A DNA stretch of 64,000 nt from an uncultured Collinsella sp. (GCA_937989875.1 CALKBO010000028.1:62001-126000), one strand, 5' to 3'; positions 43,486 through 53,041 are shown, numbered from the stretch's first letter. Program-made: numbers and translations. The notes: generated from the letters alone by a model not told the origin.

Positions 43486-46266
43486 TTGGCGCGCGGATCT
43501 GCACAAAACGCCAAAGGCAATAAGGCCAATAACCAACCGGCATCTGCTAAGGGTGCCGGTTCCCATCTGCGTGCCAATAAGGGCCACGAGGCGGACTTTG
43601 ACGATTTTGAGCCCCTGGTCGAGCCCTCGGCCAACCGCGATATTGCCGGCGTGGTCATCGCCGTTTTGGCGATTGCGTCCTTCATTGCCGTGATTTCGCC
43701 GGCGACTGCGCCCGTTACGGCTGTGGTTGCCGGTTTCTACCACCTGGGCTTTGGTCTGGGCGCCTACGTGCTGCCGATCGTCATTTTGCTGTTTGCCGCC
43801 ACGCTCTTTTTAGGCGAGGACTCGCCGCTCAACATTCGCTCGGTCGCGGGCGGAGCCGTGGTCTTTATCGCCGTCGTCTCCATTCTTTCGCTGATGGTGC
43901 CGGGTACGAGCGACTCGTGTGACCTTATGTTCACGCCGCAAAATCTGTCCGCCTCGGGTGGCTACATCGGTGCGTTTATTGCGAGCGCGCTGCAGAATGC
44001 CCTGGGTAAGCCTATCGCGCTGGTGGTCCTGTTGGGTCTTGTCGTCGTGGGCCTGGTCATCATCGGCTTTTCTGTGGGTGGCGTGCTGCGCTCTGCTCGC
44101 GACCGTGCGGCCGATTTTGCCGAGCGCCGTCGTGCCGATGTCAACGCCAGCCCGTGGGGTGACGACGAAGCCCTGTCGGTGCCCGGCGTTGCTCGTCCGC
44201 ACCTGAGCATTCTTCGTCAAAAGGGCTCCGATGCGGCCGTGACCACGGTCATGGGCAATGATGTGGACCCGGTTTTGGACGATGACGACGAGGACGAGGA
44301 TCCGTTTGTCGACGTGGCCGATGCCGTGGAGGCTGAGCGCGCTAAGACGACGCTGCTGCCGCGCCGTCATGCCAAGAAGAGCAAGGCCACACCCAAGTTG
44401 AATACAAGTGAGCCCGATCCGTCTTGGTCCGATAGCGAGATTGAGCTCACCGAGGGCGATGACGAGGACGACGAGGCTCCGATTGAGACCGCAAAGACAA
44501 CTTTGCTGCCGCGTCGCCATGCAAAGCGCGACCAGGTAACCGGCCAGCTTTCGATGGAAGACGACCCCGATAAGATCGACGAGTCCGAACCGCCGTTTGC
44601 CGTGAATCCTGTCTCGGCAGCACCTCAGATTCCCGACTTCTTGAAGCATCCCAAGGTTGCCGATGCGCCTGCCTCGAGTGCTGCCGAATCGGCTGCGGCT
44701 AGCGATGGGGGAGCGGACGGCGACGCCGCGGATTACGAGGGCGAAGAAGAGGACGGCCTCAAGCTTCCGCCGCTCGAAATCCTGCATGCCAACCCGCAGT
44801 CGGCGTCCTCCGCGTCTTCTGACAAGGAGCTGGAACAGACTGCCGAGTCGCTGCAGTCAACCCTGCTTGAGTTTGGCCGCAGTGCCCGCGTGGTCGGCTG
44901 GATCGCCGGCCCCACGGTGACGACCTTTAAACTGCAGCCTGGTGAGGGCGAGCGCGTGAGCAAGATTTCGAGCCTCGAGGACGACATCGCGCTTTCGCTC
45001 GCTGCCCAGTCGGTGCGCATCTTTGCCCCGATCCCTGGTACCTCGCTTGTGGGTATCGAGATCCCCAATCGCAAGCGCCAGAACGTCAACCTGGGCGACG
45101 TACTTCCCTATGTGAAGGGCGGTCCGCTCGAGCTGGCCATCGGTCGCGATGCCGAGGGTACGCCGGTCGTCGCCGACCTTGCCAAGATGCCCCACCTGCT
45201 GATCGCCGGCACGACCGGTTCTGGTAAGTCGGTGATGATCAACTCCATCATCACGACCCTGCTCATGCGCGCGCTTCCCGAGGACGTTCTCCTGATTATG
45301 GTCGACCCCAAGCGCGTCGAGCTTGCGGGCTATAACGGTCTGCCGCATCTCTATGTGCCCGTGGTGACCGAGCCCAAGCAGGCCGCGAGCGCTCTGCAAT
45401 GGGCCGTGTCCGAGATGGAGCGTCGCCTGAAGGTCTTCGAGCGCCTTAACGTGCGTAAGATCTCGACCTACAACGAAAAGCAGGCCGCCGGCGAGTTTGA
45501 GCATTACGATAACCCGCCGCTAAAGATGCCCTATCTTGTCATTATCATCGACGAGCTCTCGGACCTGATGATGGTCGCCGGTAAGGATGTCGAGGCCTCG
45601 ATCGTGCGTATTGCACAGCTGGGCCGTGCCGCCGGTATCCACCTTATCGTGGCCACGCAGCGCCCCAGCTCCAACGTGGTGACGGGCCTCATTAAGGCCA
45701 ACATCACCAACCGCATCGCCTTTAACGTCGCCACGGGCATCGACTCACGCGTCATCATCGACCAGATGGGTGCCGAAAAGCTCACCGGTTTGGGCGACAT
45801 GCTGTTCTCCAAGGTCGACTGGGGCAAGCCTCGCCGTATCCAGGGCTGCTTTGTCTCGGATGACGAAATCAACAAGATTGTCGAGTTCGTCAAGTCGCAG
45901 AGCGAGCCCGACTACCACGAGGAGATCCTGTCTGCCGTGGCGCCCGCTTCCATGTCCATGGCGGGTGGCGGCGGCATTGTCCGCACCGGAGTCGCCGAGC
46001 CGCAAGACGATGATCCTCTCATTTGGGAAGCCGCCCATATTGTGGTGGAATCGCAGCTTGGCTCCACATCTGGCCTGCAACGTCGTCTGAAGGTTGGCTA
46101 TGCGCGCGCCGGGCGTATTATGGACATGCTGGAAGAAAAGGGTGTCGTCGGTCCGCCCGACGGTTCCAAGCCGCGCGAGGTCCTGCTGGACGAGGAGGGG
46201 CTTGCCGCGCTGGAATCTGTCGACGCCGAGATGGCACGTGAAGATCGTGAGTTTGGAGGATTCTGA
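43486..46266 (+). CDS. ftsK: DNA translocase FtsK/SpoIIIE
   Basis: 926 residues. N-terminal membrane region with about four helices (residues 45-205), an acidic linker, and the translocase motor with Walker A GTTGSGKSVM (about 573-582) and the QRPSSNVVTGLIKAN block. The C-terminal gamma winged helix (MLEEKGVVGPPDGSKPREVL) reads KOPS/SRS-type sites. In the linker the 12-residue motif AKTTLLPRRHAK occurs twice, at 286-297 and 336-347. TTG start one base after the rnj stop, with GGAGGT upstream. It resolves and segregates chromosomes at division. Confidence 0.95.
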   Translation: MARGSAQNAKGNKANNQPASAKGAGSHLRANKGHEADFDDFEPLVEPSANRDIAGVVIAVLAIASFIAVISPATAPVTAVVAGFYHLGFGLGAYVLPIVILLFAATLFLGEDSPLNIRSVAGGAVVFIAVVSILSLMVPGTSDSCDLMFTPQNLSASGGYIGAFIASALQNALGKPIALVVLLGLVVVGLVIIGFSVGGVLRSARDRAADFAERRRADVNASPWGDDEALSVPGVARPHLSILRQKGSDAAVTTVMGNDVDPVLDDDDEDEDPFVDVADAVEAERAKTTLLPRRHAKKSKATPKLNTSEPDPSWSDSEIELTEGDDEDDEAPIETAKTTLLPRRHAKRDQVTGQLSMEDDPDKIDESEPPFAVNPVSAAPQIPDFLKHPKVADAPASSAAESAAASDGGADGDAADYEGEEEDGLKLPPLEILHANPQSASSASSDKELEQTAESLQSTLLEFGRSARVVGWIAGPTVTTFKLQPGEGERVSKISSLEDDIALSLAAQSVRIFAPIPGTSLVGIEIPNRKRQNVNLGDVLPYVKGGPLELAIGRDAEGTPVVADLAKMPHLLIAGTTGSGKSVMINSIITTLLMRALPEDVLLIMVDPKRVELAGYNGLPHLYVPVVTEPKQAASALQWAVSEMERRLKVFERLNVRKISTYNEKQAAGEFEHYDNPPLKMPYLVIIIDELSDLMMVAGKDVEASIVRIAQLGRAAGIHLIVATQRPSSNVVTGLIKANITNRIAFNVATGIDSRVIIDQMGAEKLTGLGDMLFSKVDWGKPRRIQGCFVSDDEINKIVEFVKSQSEPDYHEEILSAVAPASMSMAGGGGIVRTGVAEPQDDDPLIWEAAHIVVESQLGSTSGLQRRLKVGYARAGRIMDMLEEKGVVGPPDGSKPREVLLDEEGLAALESVDAEMAREDREFGGF

Positions 46267-47777
46267 TGGCTGCACGCTTTGGTGACATGCTGCTCGAGCA
46301 GCGTCGCCGAATGGGCCTTTCCATTCAGCAAGTCGCCAACACCATCAAAATCAGGCCGCAGATCATCGAGTTTTTCGAGACCGGTAACTTTGCTTCGATG
46401 CCGCCGCGCGGCTATGCGCAGGGCATGATTTCGAGCTATGCTCGCTTTTTGGGCCTCAATCCGCGCGAGGTCGTCAATGCCTACTTTGACGATCTGATGG
46501 CATATGAGCGCGAGACGTCGCAGCAGGGCGGTCGTTTTCAGGACGCCGCTGGCTACGTCAATTCGCGTTCCTCGGTCGATAACGGGCGCTTCCTGATGGT
46601 TCAGGGCGGTCGTTCGACGCGTTATGGACAGCGTCCTCAGCAGGCCGGTTATATTACCGAGACGGGTTCGGGCGAGGAGATTCGTTCGCAGCGTGACCGG
46701 TTCCGCAGTACGCCGCTGCCCGAGGACCGTGCACTTCCCGCTGCCCGCGGCGTGGCTCGTGACCCTCGTGCCGGCTACGGCGACGGCGGCTATTCCGATC
46801 GCGGTTACCGTGGGGTCTCTACGGGACGCTCTCGCGGTGGCTATGCGGATGCCGATACCACGCAGGTGACGCCGCGTCTTCGCTCTCAATCACAGCCGTA
46901 TGGCCAGCGCTCTTCGGCTCCGCGTTCGGGCCAGCGTGGCTATCAAGGCCGCGGTGAACTTGCGCCCCGCTCGGGTCAGCGCAGCCTTCAGGGCCAGGGT
47001 GGCTATCGCGGCCGTTCCGATAGCAATCGTGGTCGTATGCCTCAGGGAGGCGGCCGCAGCAGTTCCAATCGTGGACGCGGCGGATCACGTACTCCTCAAA
47101 ACAACGGGCTCGATCCGCGTATCGTCTACGCCGGCATCGGTGCCGTTGCGCTGTTGTTGATTGTGCTCATCGTGGTGCTTCTGCGCGGCTGCGCATCTTC
47201 GGCGCCCGAGACCACGCCCGAGACGCCCACTGCTACCAAGACGACGACCAAGAAGTCTTCTAAGAAGACCGAAACGGTCGACGAGGACGAAGACACCGAT
47301 GAGGCGACGGATGAGTCGACTGACTCGGACGCTACCAAGACGACGGCCAAGAAGGAAGAGAACGAGGTCACGAAGGTCAAAGTCTCCGTTGCCAAGGGAA
47401 AGACCGCGTGGATTGAGGTCAAGGTCGACGGCAAGTCGGTCTATGGCGCCCAAGCGACTGGCCCCTTTGAGCAGGAGTACTCGCCCGAGTCCTCGATCGA
47501 GATCACCACGTCCAAGCCTTCCGATGTCACCGTTACCAAGAACGGTGAAAAGGTTCGTTACGATACCAAGACCTCGGGCGTGGCGCGTGTGACGATCACC
47601 GTTCCCAAGAAGGAGACGACTGATTCCGAGAATGGTGAAAGTTCTGATGGTACCGATACCACCGATGGTGCCGATACCACCGACGTTACCGATGCCCAGT
47701 CCACGGATGGCGCCGATACCGCAACTGACGGTCAGACACCCACCGATTCTACCGACTATTCGTACGATAGCTACTAA
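46266..47777 (+). CDS. RodZ-like cell-shape protein (HTH + TM + extracytoplasmic domain)
   Basis: 503 residues. N-terminal Cro/RodZ-type helix-turn-helix (LLEQRRRMGLSIQQVANTIK, residues about 10-29) with NPREVVNAYFDDL, then a long low-complexity Arg/Gly/Ser/Tyr-rich linker (about 85-280). One membrane helix follows (about 285-308), then a Thr/Lys/Asp-rich stretch. Last come a DUF4115-like beta domain (KVSVAKGKTAWIEVKVDGK) and a Thr/Asp tail. RodZ links MreB to the envelope; whether this organism has MreB cannot be judged here. ATG overlaps the ftsK stop by one base. Confidence 0.8.
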   Translation: MAARFGDMLLEQRRRMGLSIQQVANTIKIRPQIIEFFETGNFASMPPRGYAQGMISSYARFLGLNPREVVNAYFDDLMAYERETSQQGGRFQDAAGYVNSRSSVDNGRFLMVQGGRSTRYGQRPQQAGYITETGSGEEIRSQRDRFRSTPLPEDRALPAARGVARDPRAGYGDGGYSDRGYRGVSTGRSRGGYADADTTQVTPRLRSQSQPYGQRSSAPRSGQRGYQGRGELAPRSGQRSLQGQGGYRGRSDSNRGRMPQGGGRSSSNRGRGGSRTPQNNGLDPRIVYAGIGAVALLLIVLIVVLLRGCASSAPETTPETPTATKTTTKKSSKKTETVDEDEDTDEATDESTDSDATKTTAKKEENEVTKVKVSVAKGKTAWIEVKVDGKSVYGAQATGPFEQEYSPESSIEITTSKPSDVTVTKNGEKVRYDTKTSGVARVTITVPKKETTDSENGESSDGTDTTDGADTTDVTDAQSTDGADTATDGQTPTDSTDYSYDSY

Positions 47778-47803
47778 GCCGCTCGTACGCGAAAGGAAAC
47801 ATC

Positions 47804-48301
47804 ATGGCTAAAGATTCCAGCTTCGACGTCGTGTCCGAGGTCAACATGCAAGAGGTCGACAACGCCTTCCAGCAGACCACGCGCGAGATTTCCCAGCGCT
47901 ATGACCTTAAGGATTCCGGCGCCACGATCGAGCTTTCGAAGGGCGACAAGCTCTTTACGATCAGCGCCCCGGCTGACTTTGTCTCTAAGCAGATTATCGA
48001 CGTGCTGAGTTCCAAGCTCATCAAGCGCGGCATTGACCTCAAGGCTGTCTCGTGGGATGCTCCTCAGGCGGCATCGGGCGGCACCGTGCGCGTGCTCGGC
48101 CATATTGTCGAGGGTATCGACCAGGCGACCGCCAAGAAGATCAACAAGGACATCAAGGACCAAAAGCTCAAGGTCAAGGTGACCATCGAGGCCGACAAGC
48201 TGCGTGTTTCCTCTGCTTCGAAGGATGCGTTGCAGACCGTAATCCAGTTCCTGCGCGACCAGGACTACGGCCAGCCGCTACAGTTCACCAACTACCGCTA
48301 A
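47804..48301 (+). CDS. YajQ family nucleotide-binding protein
   Basis: 165 residues, two ferredoxin-like folds. Begins MAKDSSFDVVSEVNMQEVDN and ends QDYGQPLQFTNYR, both typical of YajQ. Members bind tRNA, GTP or cyclic-di-GMP in different species; which ligand applies here is unknown. ATG at 47804 with GAAAGGAAA upstream. Confidence 0.9.
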   Translation: MAKDSSFDVVSEVNMQEVDNAFQQTTREISQRYDLKDSGATIELSKGDKLFTISAPADFVSKQIIDVLSSKLIKRGIDLKAVSWDAPQAASGGTVRVLGHIVEGIDQATAKKINKDIKDQKLKVKVTIEADKLRVSSASKDALQTVIQFLRDQDYGQPLQFTNYR

Positions 48302-48328
48302 TATCATTCGAAAGGACCGCTCTCCAAC

Positions 48329-49678
48329 ATGGATACACCGTTGGGCTCCGTGCTCTACATCACCCTCGGGTGCGCTAAGAACGAGGTCGACACCGACCGC
48401 ATGCGTTCTCTTTTGACCGCTGCGGGCTACGAGGAGGCATTCGACCCGCAGGATGCCGATATCGCCATCGTCAATACATGCTCGTTCCTCGCCTCCGCAA
48501 CGTCCGAGAGCATCGAGACCACGCTCGAGCTCGCCAACGAGGTTCAGGACGGCGTTCGTTCTTGCCCCATCGTTATGTGCGGCTGTGTGCCGTCGCGCTA
48601 TGGCGACGACCTGCCTGACGAGCTGCCCGAGGTCGCTGCCTTTGTGAAGGCCGACGAGGAGGACGGCATCGTGGCGGTCATCGATGGCGTGCTGGGTGTC
48701 GAGCGTGAGATCGCGGCCTATATCCCTCAGGTCAAGCGTACCGTCGAGGGCGCCGTTGCTTACGTCAAGATTTCCGATGGCTGCAACCGCTTCTGCAGCT
48801 TCTGCATGATCCCCTATATTCGCGGTCGCTATCATTCGCGCAATGCCGAGAGCATTATCTCCGAGGTACGCGATCTGGTTGCCGGCGGTGTGCGCGAGAT
48901 CGTGCTGATCGGCCAGGACACGGGTATTTGGGGCACCGACTTTACTGACGAGGATGTCGCCGAGGGCTCGCCGCGCAATCTGGCGCAGCTGCTGCGTGCC
49001 GTCGCCGAGGCCGTGCGCCCGCACAACGTCTGGGTCCGCGTGCTCTATCTGCAGCCCGAGGGCATGACTGACGAACTCATCGAGACGATTCGCGATACGC
49101 CCGAGGTGCTGCCCTATATCGATATCCCCGTGCAGCACTGCGACGCGCGCATTCTCAAGGCCATGCGCCGTTCTGGTTCGCGCCAGGAGCTCGAGGACCT
49201 GTTCCGCGATCTGCGTGAGCGTATCCCCGGCATCGTGATCCGTTCCACGGCCATGGTCGGCTTCCCGACCGAGACCGACGACGAGTTCCGCGATTTTATC
49301 GACTTTATGGACACCGTCGGCTTTGACTACACGAGCGTCTTTGCCTACTCGCAGGAGGAGGGCAGCCTGGCCGCTAAGATGGAGGGTCAGGTCGACGAAG
49401 AGGTCAAGCTCGAGCGCGCCCAGGAGGCCATGGACCTGGCCGAGTCGCTCGGTTTTGCCGCCACTGCCGCACATGTGGGCGAGCGCGCCCAGGTGATCGT
49501 CGACGGTATCGAAGAGACCGAGGATGGCGCCGAGCTGATCGGCCATGCCTGGTTCCAGGCGCCCGATTCCGATGGCGCGGTGCATCTGGACGCCAGCGAG
49601 GCGTCCGTGGGCGATATTCTGACCGTCGAGTTTACCGATAGCTTCTGCTATGAGCTTATCGGTCATGTTGTGGAGTAG
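48329..49678 (+). CDS. rimO: Ribosomal protein S12 methylthiotransferase RimO
   Basis: 449 residues. Radical SAM methylthiotransferase acting on an Asp of S12. N-terminal cluster Cys in TLGCAKNEVDTDRM, NTCSF and MCGCVPS; radical SAM Cys in CNRFCSFCMIP; C-terminal TRAM domain from about residue 380. The LGCAKN start separates RimO from MiaB (FGCQMN) and MtaB (LGCRVN). Leads the rimO-pgsA-cinA operon, the usual order in Gram-positive bacteria. Confidence 0.94.
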   Translation: MDTPLGSVLYITLGCAKNEVDTDRMRSLLTAAGYEEAFDPQDADIAIVNTCSFLASATSESIETTLELANEVQDGVRSCPIVMCGCVPSRYGDDLPDELPEVAAFVKADEEDGIVAVIDGVLGVEREIAAYIPQVKRTVEGAVAYVKISDGCNRFCSFCMIPYIRGRYHSRNAESIISEVRDLVAGGVREIVLIGQDTGIWGTDFTDEDVAEGSPRNLAQLLRAVAEAVRPHNVWVRVLYLQPEGMTDELIETIRDTPEVLPYIDIPVQHCDARILKAMRRSGSRQELEDLFRDLRERIPGIVIRSTAMVGFPTETDDEFRDFIDFMDTVGFDYTSVFAYSQEEGSLAAKMEGQVDEEVKLERAQEAMDLAESLGFAATAAHVGERAQVIVDGIEETEDGAELIGHAWFQAPDSDGAVHLDASEASVGDILTVEFTDSFCYELIGHVVE

Positions 49679-49687
49679 GAGAGCGTC

Positions 49688-50326
49688 GTGGCTAACGAGA
49701 GCAATAAGGAACTGACGAGTGTCTGGACGCCCGCCAACATCGTGACGTGCGTTCGCATCGTCTTTATCCCGGTGTTCATGATCGTGTCGGCGCTTTCTCA
49801 CACGAGTGTTGCCGGTACGGATTGGAGCATCTTCGACGGCCCGCTCGCCGCCGCTGCCTTCATTCTGTATGTGATCCTGTCGTGCACCGATAAGGTCGAC
49901 GGTTATCTGGCGCGTTCGCGCAACGAGATCACCGACTTCGGTAAATTCTTGGACCCCATCGCCGATAAGCTGCTCGTGTTCTCGGCCCTGCTGCTGTTCT
50001 TGGATTTTGGCGCGGTGACCGTGTGGTCCGTGTTCATTATCCTGTTCCGCGAGCTGCTGGTGAGCGTCCTTCGCATGGTTGCGAGTGCGGCTGGTGTGGT
50101 CGTTGCGGCCGATAAGCTCGGCAAGTACAAGACGGCAACCACGATGGTCTCCATTTGCGGTTACCTGTGCGTTTTTGCTATGGCCGGCTTGCACCTTGGC
50201 CCGGTGGCGCTGACGCTCGGCATCTACTCGGTGTCGCGCTTCCTGTACGCCGTTGCCGTTGTCCTGACCGTTATCTCGGGCGCCCAGTACTTCTGGAACT
50301 GCCGCAAGATCGTCTTTTCGGTCTAG
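49688..50326 (+). CDS. pgsA: CDP-diacylglycerol-glycerol-3-phosphate 3-phosphatidyltransferase
   Basis: 212 residues, about five membrane helices. The CDP-alcohol phosphotransferase motif is present: DGYLARSRNEITDFGKFLDP followed by IADK, with all the conserved Asp. It makes phosphatidylglycerol phosphate from the CDP-diacylglycerol produced by CdsA. GTG at 49688 with AGGAGAG upstream. Its context (rimO before, cinA and recA after) is standard. Confidence 0.92.
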   Translation: MANESNKELTSVWTPANIVTCVRIVFIPVFMIVSALSHTSVAGTDWSIFDGPLAAAAFILYVILSCTDKVDGYLARSRNEITDFGKFLDPIADKLLVFSALLLFLDFGAVTVWSVFIILFRELLVSVLRMVASAAGVVVAADKLGKYKTATTMVSICGYLCVFAMAGLHLGPVALTLGIYSVSRFLYAVAVVLTVISGAQYFWNCRKIVFSV

Positions 50327-50338
50327 GTCCTGGTGGGT

Positions 50339-50869
50339 ATGACGGACTCTTTTGAGCAGATTTCCGCACATAACGAGGAGCTGGCGCGTGATATTGTCGA
50401 GCGCGCGAGCGCTCGGGGCGTGACGGTTTCGACGGCTGAGTCGCTGACGGCGGGTATGATCGCCTCGACGATTGCCGATATCCCGGGCGCCTCGGCGGTG
50501 CTGCGTGGCGGTGCGGTGACCTATTGCGATGAGATTAAGCATCGTGTTCTTGGTGTTGAGCAGGAGACGCTCGACCGCTATACCGCGGTGTCGCATCAGA
50601 CCGCGCGCGAGATGGCGGTGGGTTCGCTGGAGCTGTACCAGAGCGATATCGCAGTGAGCGCAACGGGTTATGCCGGCCCCGGCGGTGGCACTGAGGACGA
50701 TCCGGCGGGCACTTTCTATATTGGCTGGGCGCATCGTTCCGCCGATGGGGGCGTGCCGGTTGTGGACTCTGTGCGCTGCCACTATGAGGGCGACCGTTCG
50801 TGTGTTCGTGCCCATGCGGTCGCGGAGGCATTGGGGCGCATTGCCCTTGTGCTCAACTCTATGGAATAG
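50339..50869 (+). CDS. cinA: CinA C-terminal-domain protein (NMN deamidase, PncC-like)
   Basis: 176 residues, the stand-alone C-terminal domain. VSTAESLTAGMIASTIADIP and SATGYAGPGGGTEDDPAGTF are the family blocks. The domain deamidates nicotinamide mononucleotide in NAD recycling; the name comes from competence-inducible cinA-recA operons of streptococci. The N-terminal MoaB-like domain is missing. ATG at 50339 was used; GTG 50333 would add two residues. recA follows but has its own promoter. Confidence 0.9.
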   Translation: MTDSFEQISAHNEELARDIVERASARGVTVSTAESLTAGMIASTIADIPGASAVLRGGAVTYCDEIKHRVLGVEQETLDRYTAVSHQTAREMAVGSLELYQSDIAVSATGYAGPGGGTEDDPAGTFYIGWAHRSADGGVPVVDSVRCHYEGDRSCVRAHAVAEALGRIALVLNSME

Positions 50870-50876
50870 ACATGTT

Positions 50877-50900
50877 TTAAGGGGCCTTAGGGCCCCTTAA
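50877..50900 (+). terminator. Terminator after cinA
   Basis: TTAAGGGGCC and GGCCCCTTAA pair perfectly around TTAG, with only TT following. It separates rimO-pgsA-cinA from recA. Confidence 0.65.
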
Positions 50901-50973
50901 TTGTGGAGATAGGGACCTCTGACAAATTTAGCGTTTGTGCTGGTTGTAGATGTATTTTTGCCTGCCTTGTTCA

Positions 50974-51039
50974 TATTTGGTCCTTTGTGGTCAAGTATTT
51001 GGTCAGTGTTTGGTCGGCGTTTGGTTGGGTTTTGGAAAG
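50974..51039 (+). promoter_or_regulatory. Array of TTTGG half-sites at 11-bp spacing upstream of recA
   Basis: TTTGGTC begins at 50976, 50998 and 51009, TTTGGTT at 51020, TTTGGAA at 51031, and a degenerate TGTGGTC at 50986. Four successive units are exactly 11 bp apart and the first is 22 bp from the second exact one. The array ends about 30 bp before the recA -35. Seven conserved bases plus four spacers is the geometry of OmpR/PhoB-type response-regulator sites. Confidence 0.6.
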
Positions 51040-51067
51040 ACCGCCTGCATATGATTGGCCTGAACGG

Positions 51068-51096
51068 TTGACCACGAACAGCCGTTCGTTTATTAT
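51068..51096 (+). promoter_or_regulatory. recA promoter with embedded SOS (LexA) box
   Basis: -35 TTGACC (51068-51073), 17-bp spacer, -10 TATTAT (51091-51096). The spacer contains CGAACAGCCGTTCG (51075-51088), a perfect CGAAC-N4-GTTCG LexA box, so LexA would block RNA polymerase directly. Confidence 0.88.
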
Positions 51097-51126
51097 CGAT
51101 GCAGGTTGTTAAGAGGAGGGCTATTC

Positions 51127-52275
51127 ATGGCCAAGAATTCAGGTCCCGTACGTACCGTTCATGCTCGCACGACGGGTAAAGAGCGCGATGAGATGATCGC
51201 CACCACCAAGGCCGAGATCGAGAAGAAATTCGGCCAGGGTTCCATCATGAGGTACGGCGACGGTGGCCCCGAGCTCGAGGTCGAGGCCATTCCCACGGGC
51301 GCCCTGGCCCTCGATGCCGCGCTGGGTATCGGCGGCGTGCCGCGCGGCCGTATCGTCGAGATTTACGGTCCTGAGTCCTCCGGTAAGACGACGCTTTCGC
51401 TCGAGATCCTGGCCGAGGCCCAGGCAATGGGTGGCGTTGTGGCATTTATCGATGCCGAGCACGCGCTTGATCCCACGTATGCCGCGCGCATTGGCGTGGA
51501 TATCGACGAGGTACTGATTTCCCAGCCCGATACGGGTGAGCAGGCGCTCGAGATTGTTGACATGCTCGTGCGTTCTGGCGCCATCGATGCTATCGTCGTC
51601 GACTCCGTCGCCGCGCTGACCCCGCGTGCCGAGATCGAGGGAGAAATCGGCGACACTACGGTCGGTCTTCAGGCTCGCCTGATGAGCCAGGCGCTCCGCA
51701 AGCTCGCCGGCTCGCTGTCCAAGTCCAACACGACGTGCATCTTCATTAACCAGCTGCGTGAGAAGATCGGCGTCATGTTCGGCAACCCCGAGACCACGAC
51801 GGGCGGCCGCGCCCTTAAGTTCTTCTCTTCGGTGCGTATCGACATTCGCCGCATCGACAGCATTAAGCTTAAGGACGAGGTTATCGGTAACCGCGTGCGC
51901 GCCAAGGTCGTTAAGAACAAGGTGGCAGCTCCGTTCCGTTCTGCTGAGTTCGACATCATGTACGGTACGGGCATCTCTAAGGAGGGCTCGATTCTGGACA
52001 TGGCTGTCGAGTGCGGCATTTGCAAGAAGATGGGCTCCTGGTTTGCCTATGGCGAGGATAAGCTCGGCAACGGTCGCGAGGCCGCCAAGGCGTTCCTGCG
52101 CGAACACCCCGATTGTGCCGACGAGATTGAGCATAAGGTCCGCCTTGCCTGTGGACTTGAGTTTGATGACGATGCTCCGTCCGAGGTCGAGCTGACCGAT
52201 CAGCCTGCGCCTGAGGAGTTTGGCGAGCTTTACGCCATCGATGGTTCCGCCATGCTCGATGATGACGACGAGTAG
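51127..52275 (+). CDS. recA: Recombinase RecA
   Basis: 382 residues. Walker [10 protein letters not shown] (residues 81-89), [20 protein letters not shown] (L2 region) and the acidic C-terminal tail (AMLDDDDE). Forms the filament for strand exchange, SOS induction and integration of DNA taken up by ComEC. The N-terminal segment before the core is about 15 residues longer than usual. ATG at 51127 has AAGAGGAGGG upstream. recX follows 11 bases on. Confidence 0.97.
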   Translation: MAKNSGPVRTVHARTTGKERDEMIATTKAEIEKKFGQGSIMRYGDGGPELEVEAIPTGALALDAALGIGGVPRGRIVEIYGPESSGKTTLSLEILAEAQAMGGVVAFIDAEHALDPTYAARIGVDIDEVLISQPDTGEQALEIVDMLVRSGAIDAIVVDSVAALTPRAEIEGEIGDTTVGLQARLMSQALRKLAGSLSKSNTTCIFINQLREKIGVMFGNPETTTGGRALKFFSSVRIDIRRIDSIKLKDEVIGNRVRAKVVKNKVAAPFRSAEFDIMYGTGISKEGSILDMAVECGICKKMGSWFAYGEDKLGNGREAAKAFLREHPDCADEIEHKVRLACGLEFDDDAPSEVELTDQPAPEEFGELYAIDGSAMLDDDDE

Positions 52276-52286
52276 CGGTTACGCTC

Positions 52287-52979
52287 ATGTCGTATACGGT
52301 GACCGAGGCCACGGTCGTCTTTCCCGATAAGAAGGCGGCCTCCTCGTTCTCGAGCGGGTATGCGTCCAAAAAGCCTTGCGCACATATCGATTGTGAGCTT
52401 GAGGGCGGTTTTGAGCGGTCCATTTGGATTCCCGTGCGGGTCGCGCGGCTGTATGTCAAAAACCGCCCCGATCTTCCCTGTGATTGGGACAACTTTCGTG
52501 AGGCAGTGCAGCTCATCGAGCGTAAATGTGCACTTACCATGGTGACCGAGATGTTATCGCGCCGCGACCATGCGACGGGTGAGGTCCGTGACAAGCTGGC
52601 TCGCTACGGCTTTCGCCAACCCGCGATCGATTTCGCCGTCGAGCGCGCCACCGAGTATCGCTTTTTAGACGAGAACCGCTTTTGCTCGTACTTTATCGAG
52701 GAACGCAAGCGGCGCGGTTGGGGACAGCGCAAAATCGAGACCGAGCTCAAGCGCCGCCATGTCGTGCTCGATGACATTCCCGGTTATCCCGAGGATTATT
52801 TTGCCGTCGAAGACGATTTGGCGCGTGCGTCAGCCTTGCTCGCCAAGCGGCGTGTTCCAGAGACGCGCGGATTCGAAAAACTGGTTCGGTTTTTGATGGG
52901 CAAGGGCTTCTCGTATCACATCGCCGCCGATGCCGTTAAGGCACGCCTCGATGCCGAATGCGAGGAATGTGCGGTTTAG
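52287..52979 (+). CDS. recX: RecX regulatory protein
   Basis: 230 residues of three-helix repeats: LSRRDHATGEVRDKLARYGF, YRFLDENRFCSYFIEERKRR and KLVRFLMGKGFSYHIAADAV are typical RecX blocks. RecX caps or destabilises RecA filaments. The first 85 residues form an extra N-terminal region common in Gram-positive RecX. Cotranscribed with recA. Confidence 0.9.
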   Translation: MSYTVTEATVVFPDKKAASSFSSGYASKKPCAHIDCELEGGFERSIWIPVRVARLYVKNRPDLPCDWDNFREAVQLIERKCALTMVTEMLSRRDHATGEVRDKLARYGFRQPAIDFAVERATEYRFLDENRFCSYFIEERKRRGWGQRKIETELKRRHVVLDDIPGYPEDYFAVEDDLARASALLAKRRVPETRGFEKLVRFLMGKGFSYHIAADAVKARLDAECEECAV

Positions 52980-52993
52980 GCGTATGCGTTTTG

Positions 52994-53036
52994 TGGCCCT
53001 GCCGTTCACCGCGTTTTAGCCGCCGTGCCGGGGCCA
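52994..53036 (+). terminator. Probable terminator after recX
   Basis: TGGCCCTG (52994-53001) pairs with CGGGGCCA (53029-53036) across a 27-base loop, followed by TTTATTT. Confidence 0.5.
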
Positions 53037-53041
53037 TTTAT

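Noticed and set aside
50974..51039. CRISPR-like tandem repeat
   Set aside because: Units are only 11 bp with no longer repeat or spacer structure and no cas genes; regulatory half-sites fit better.
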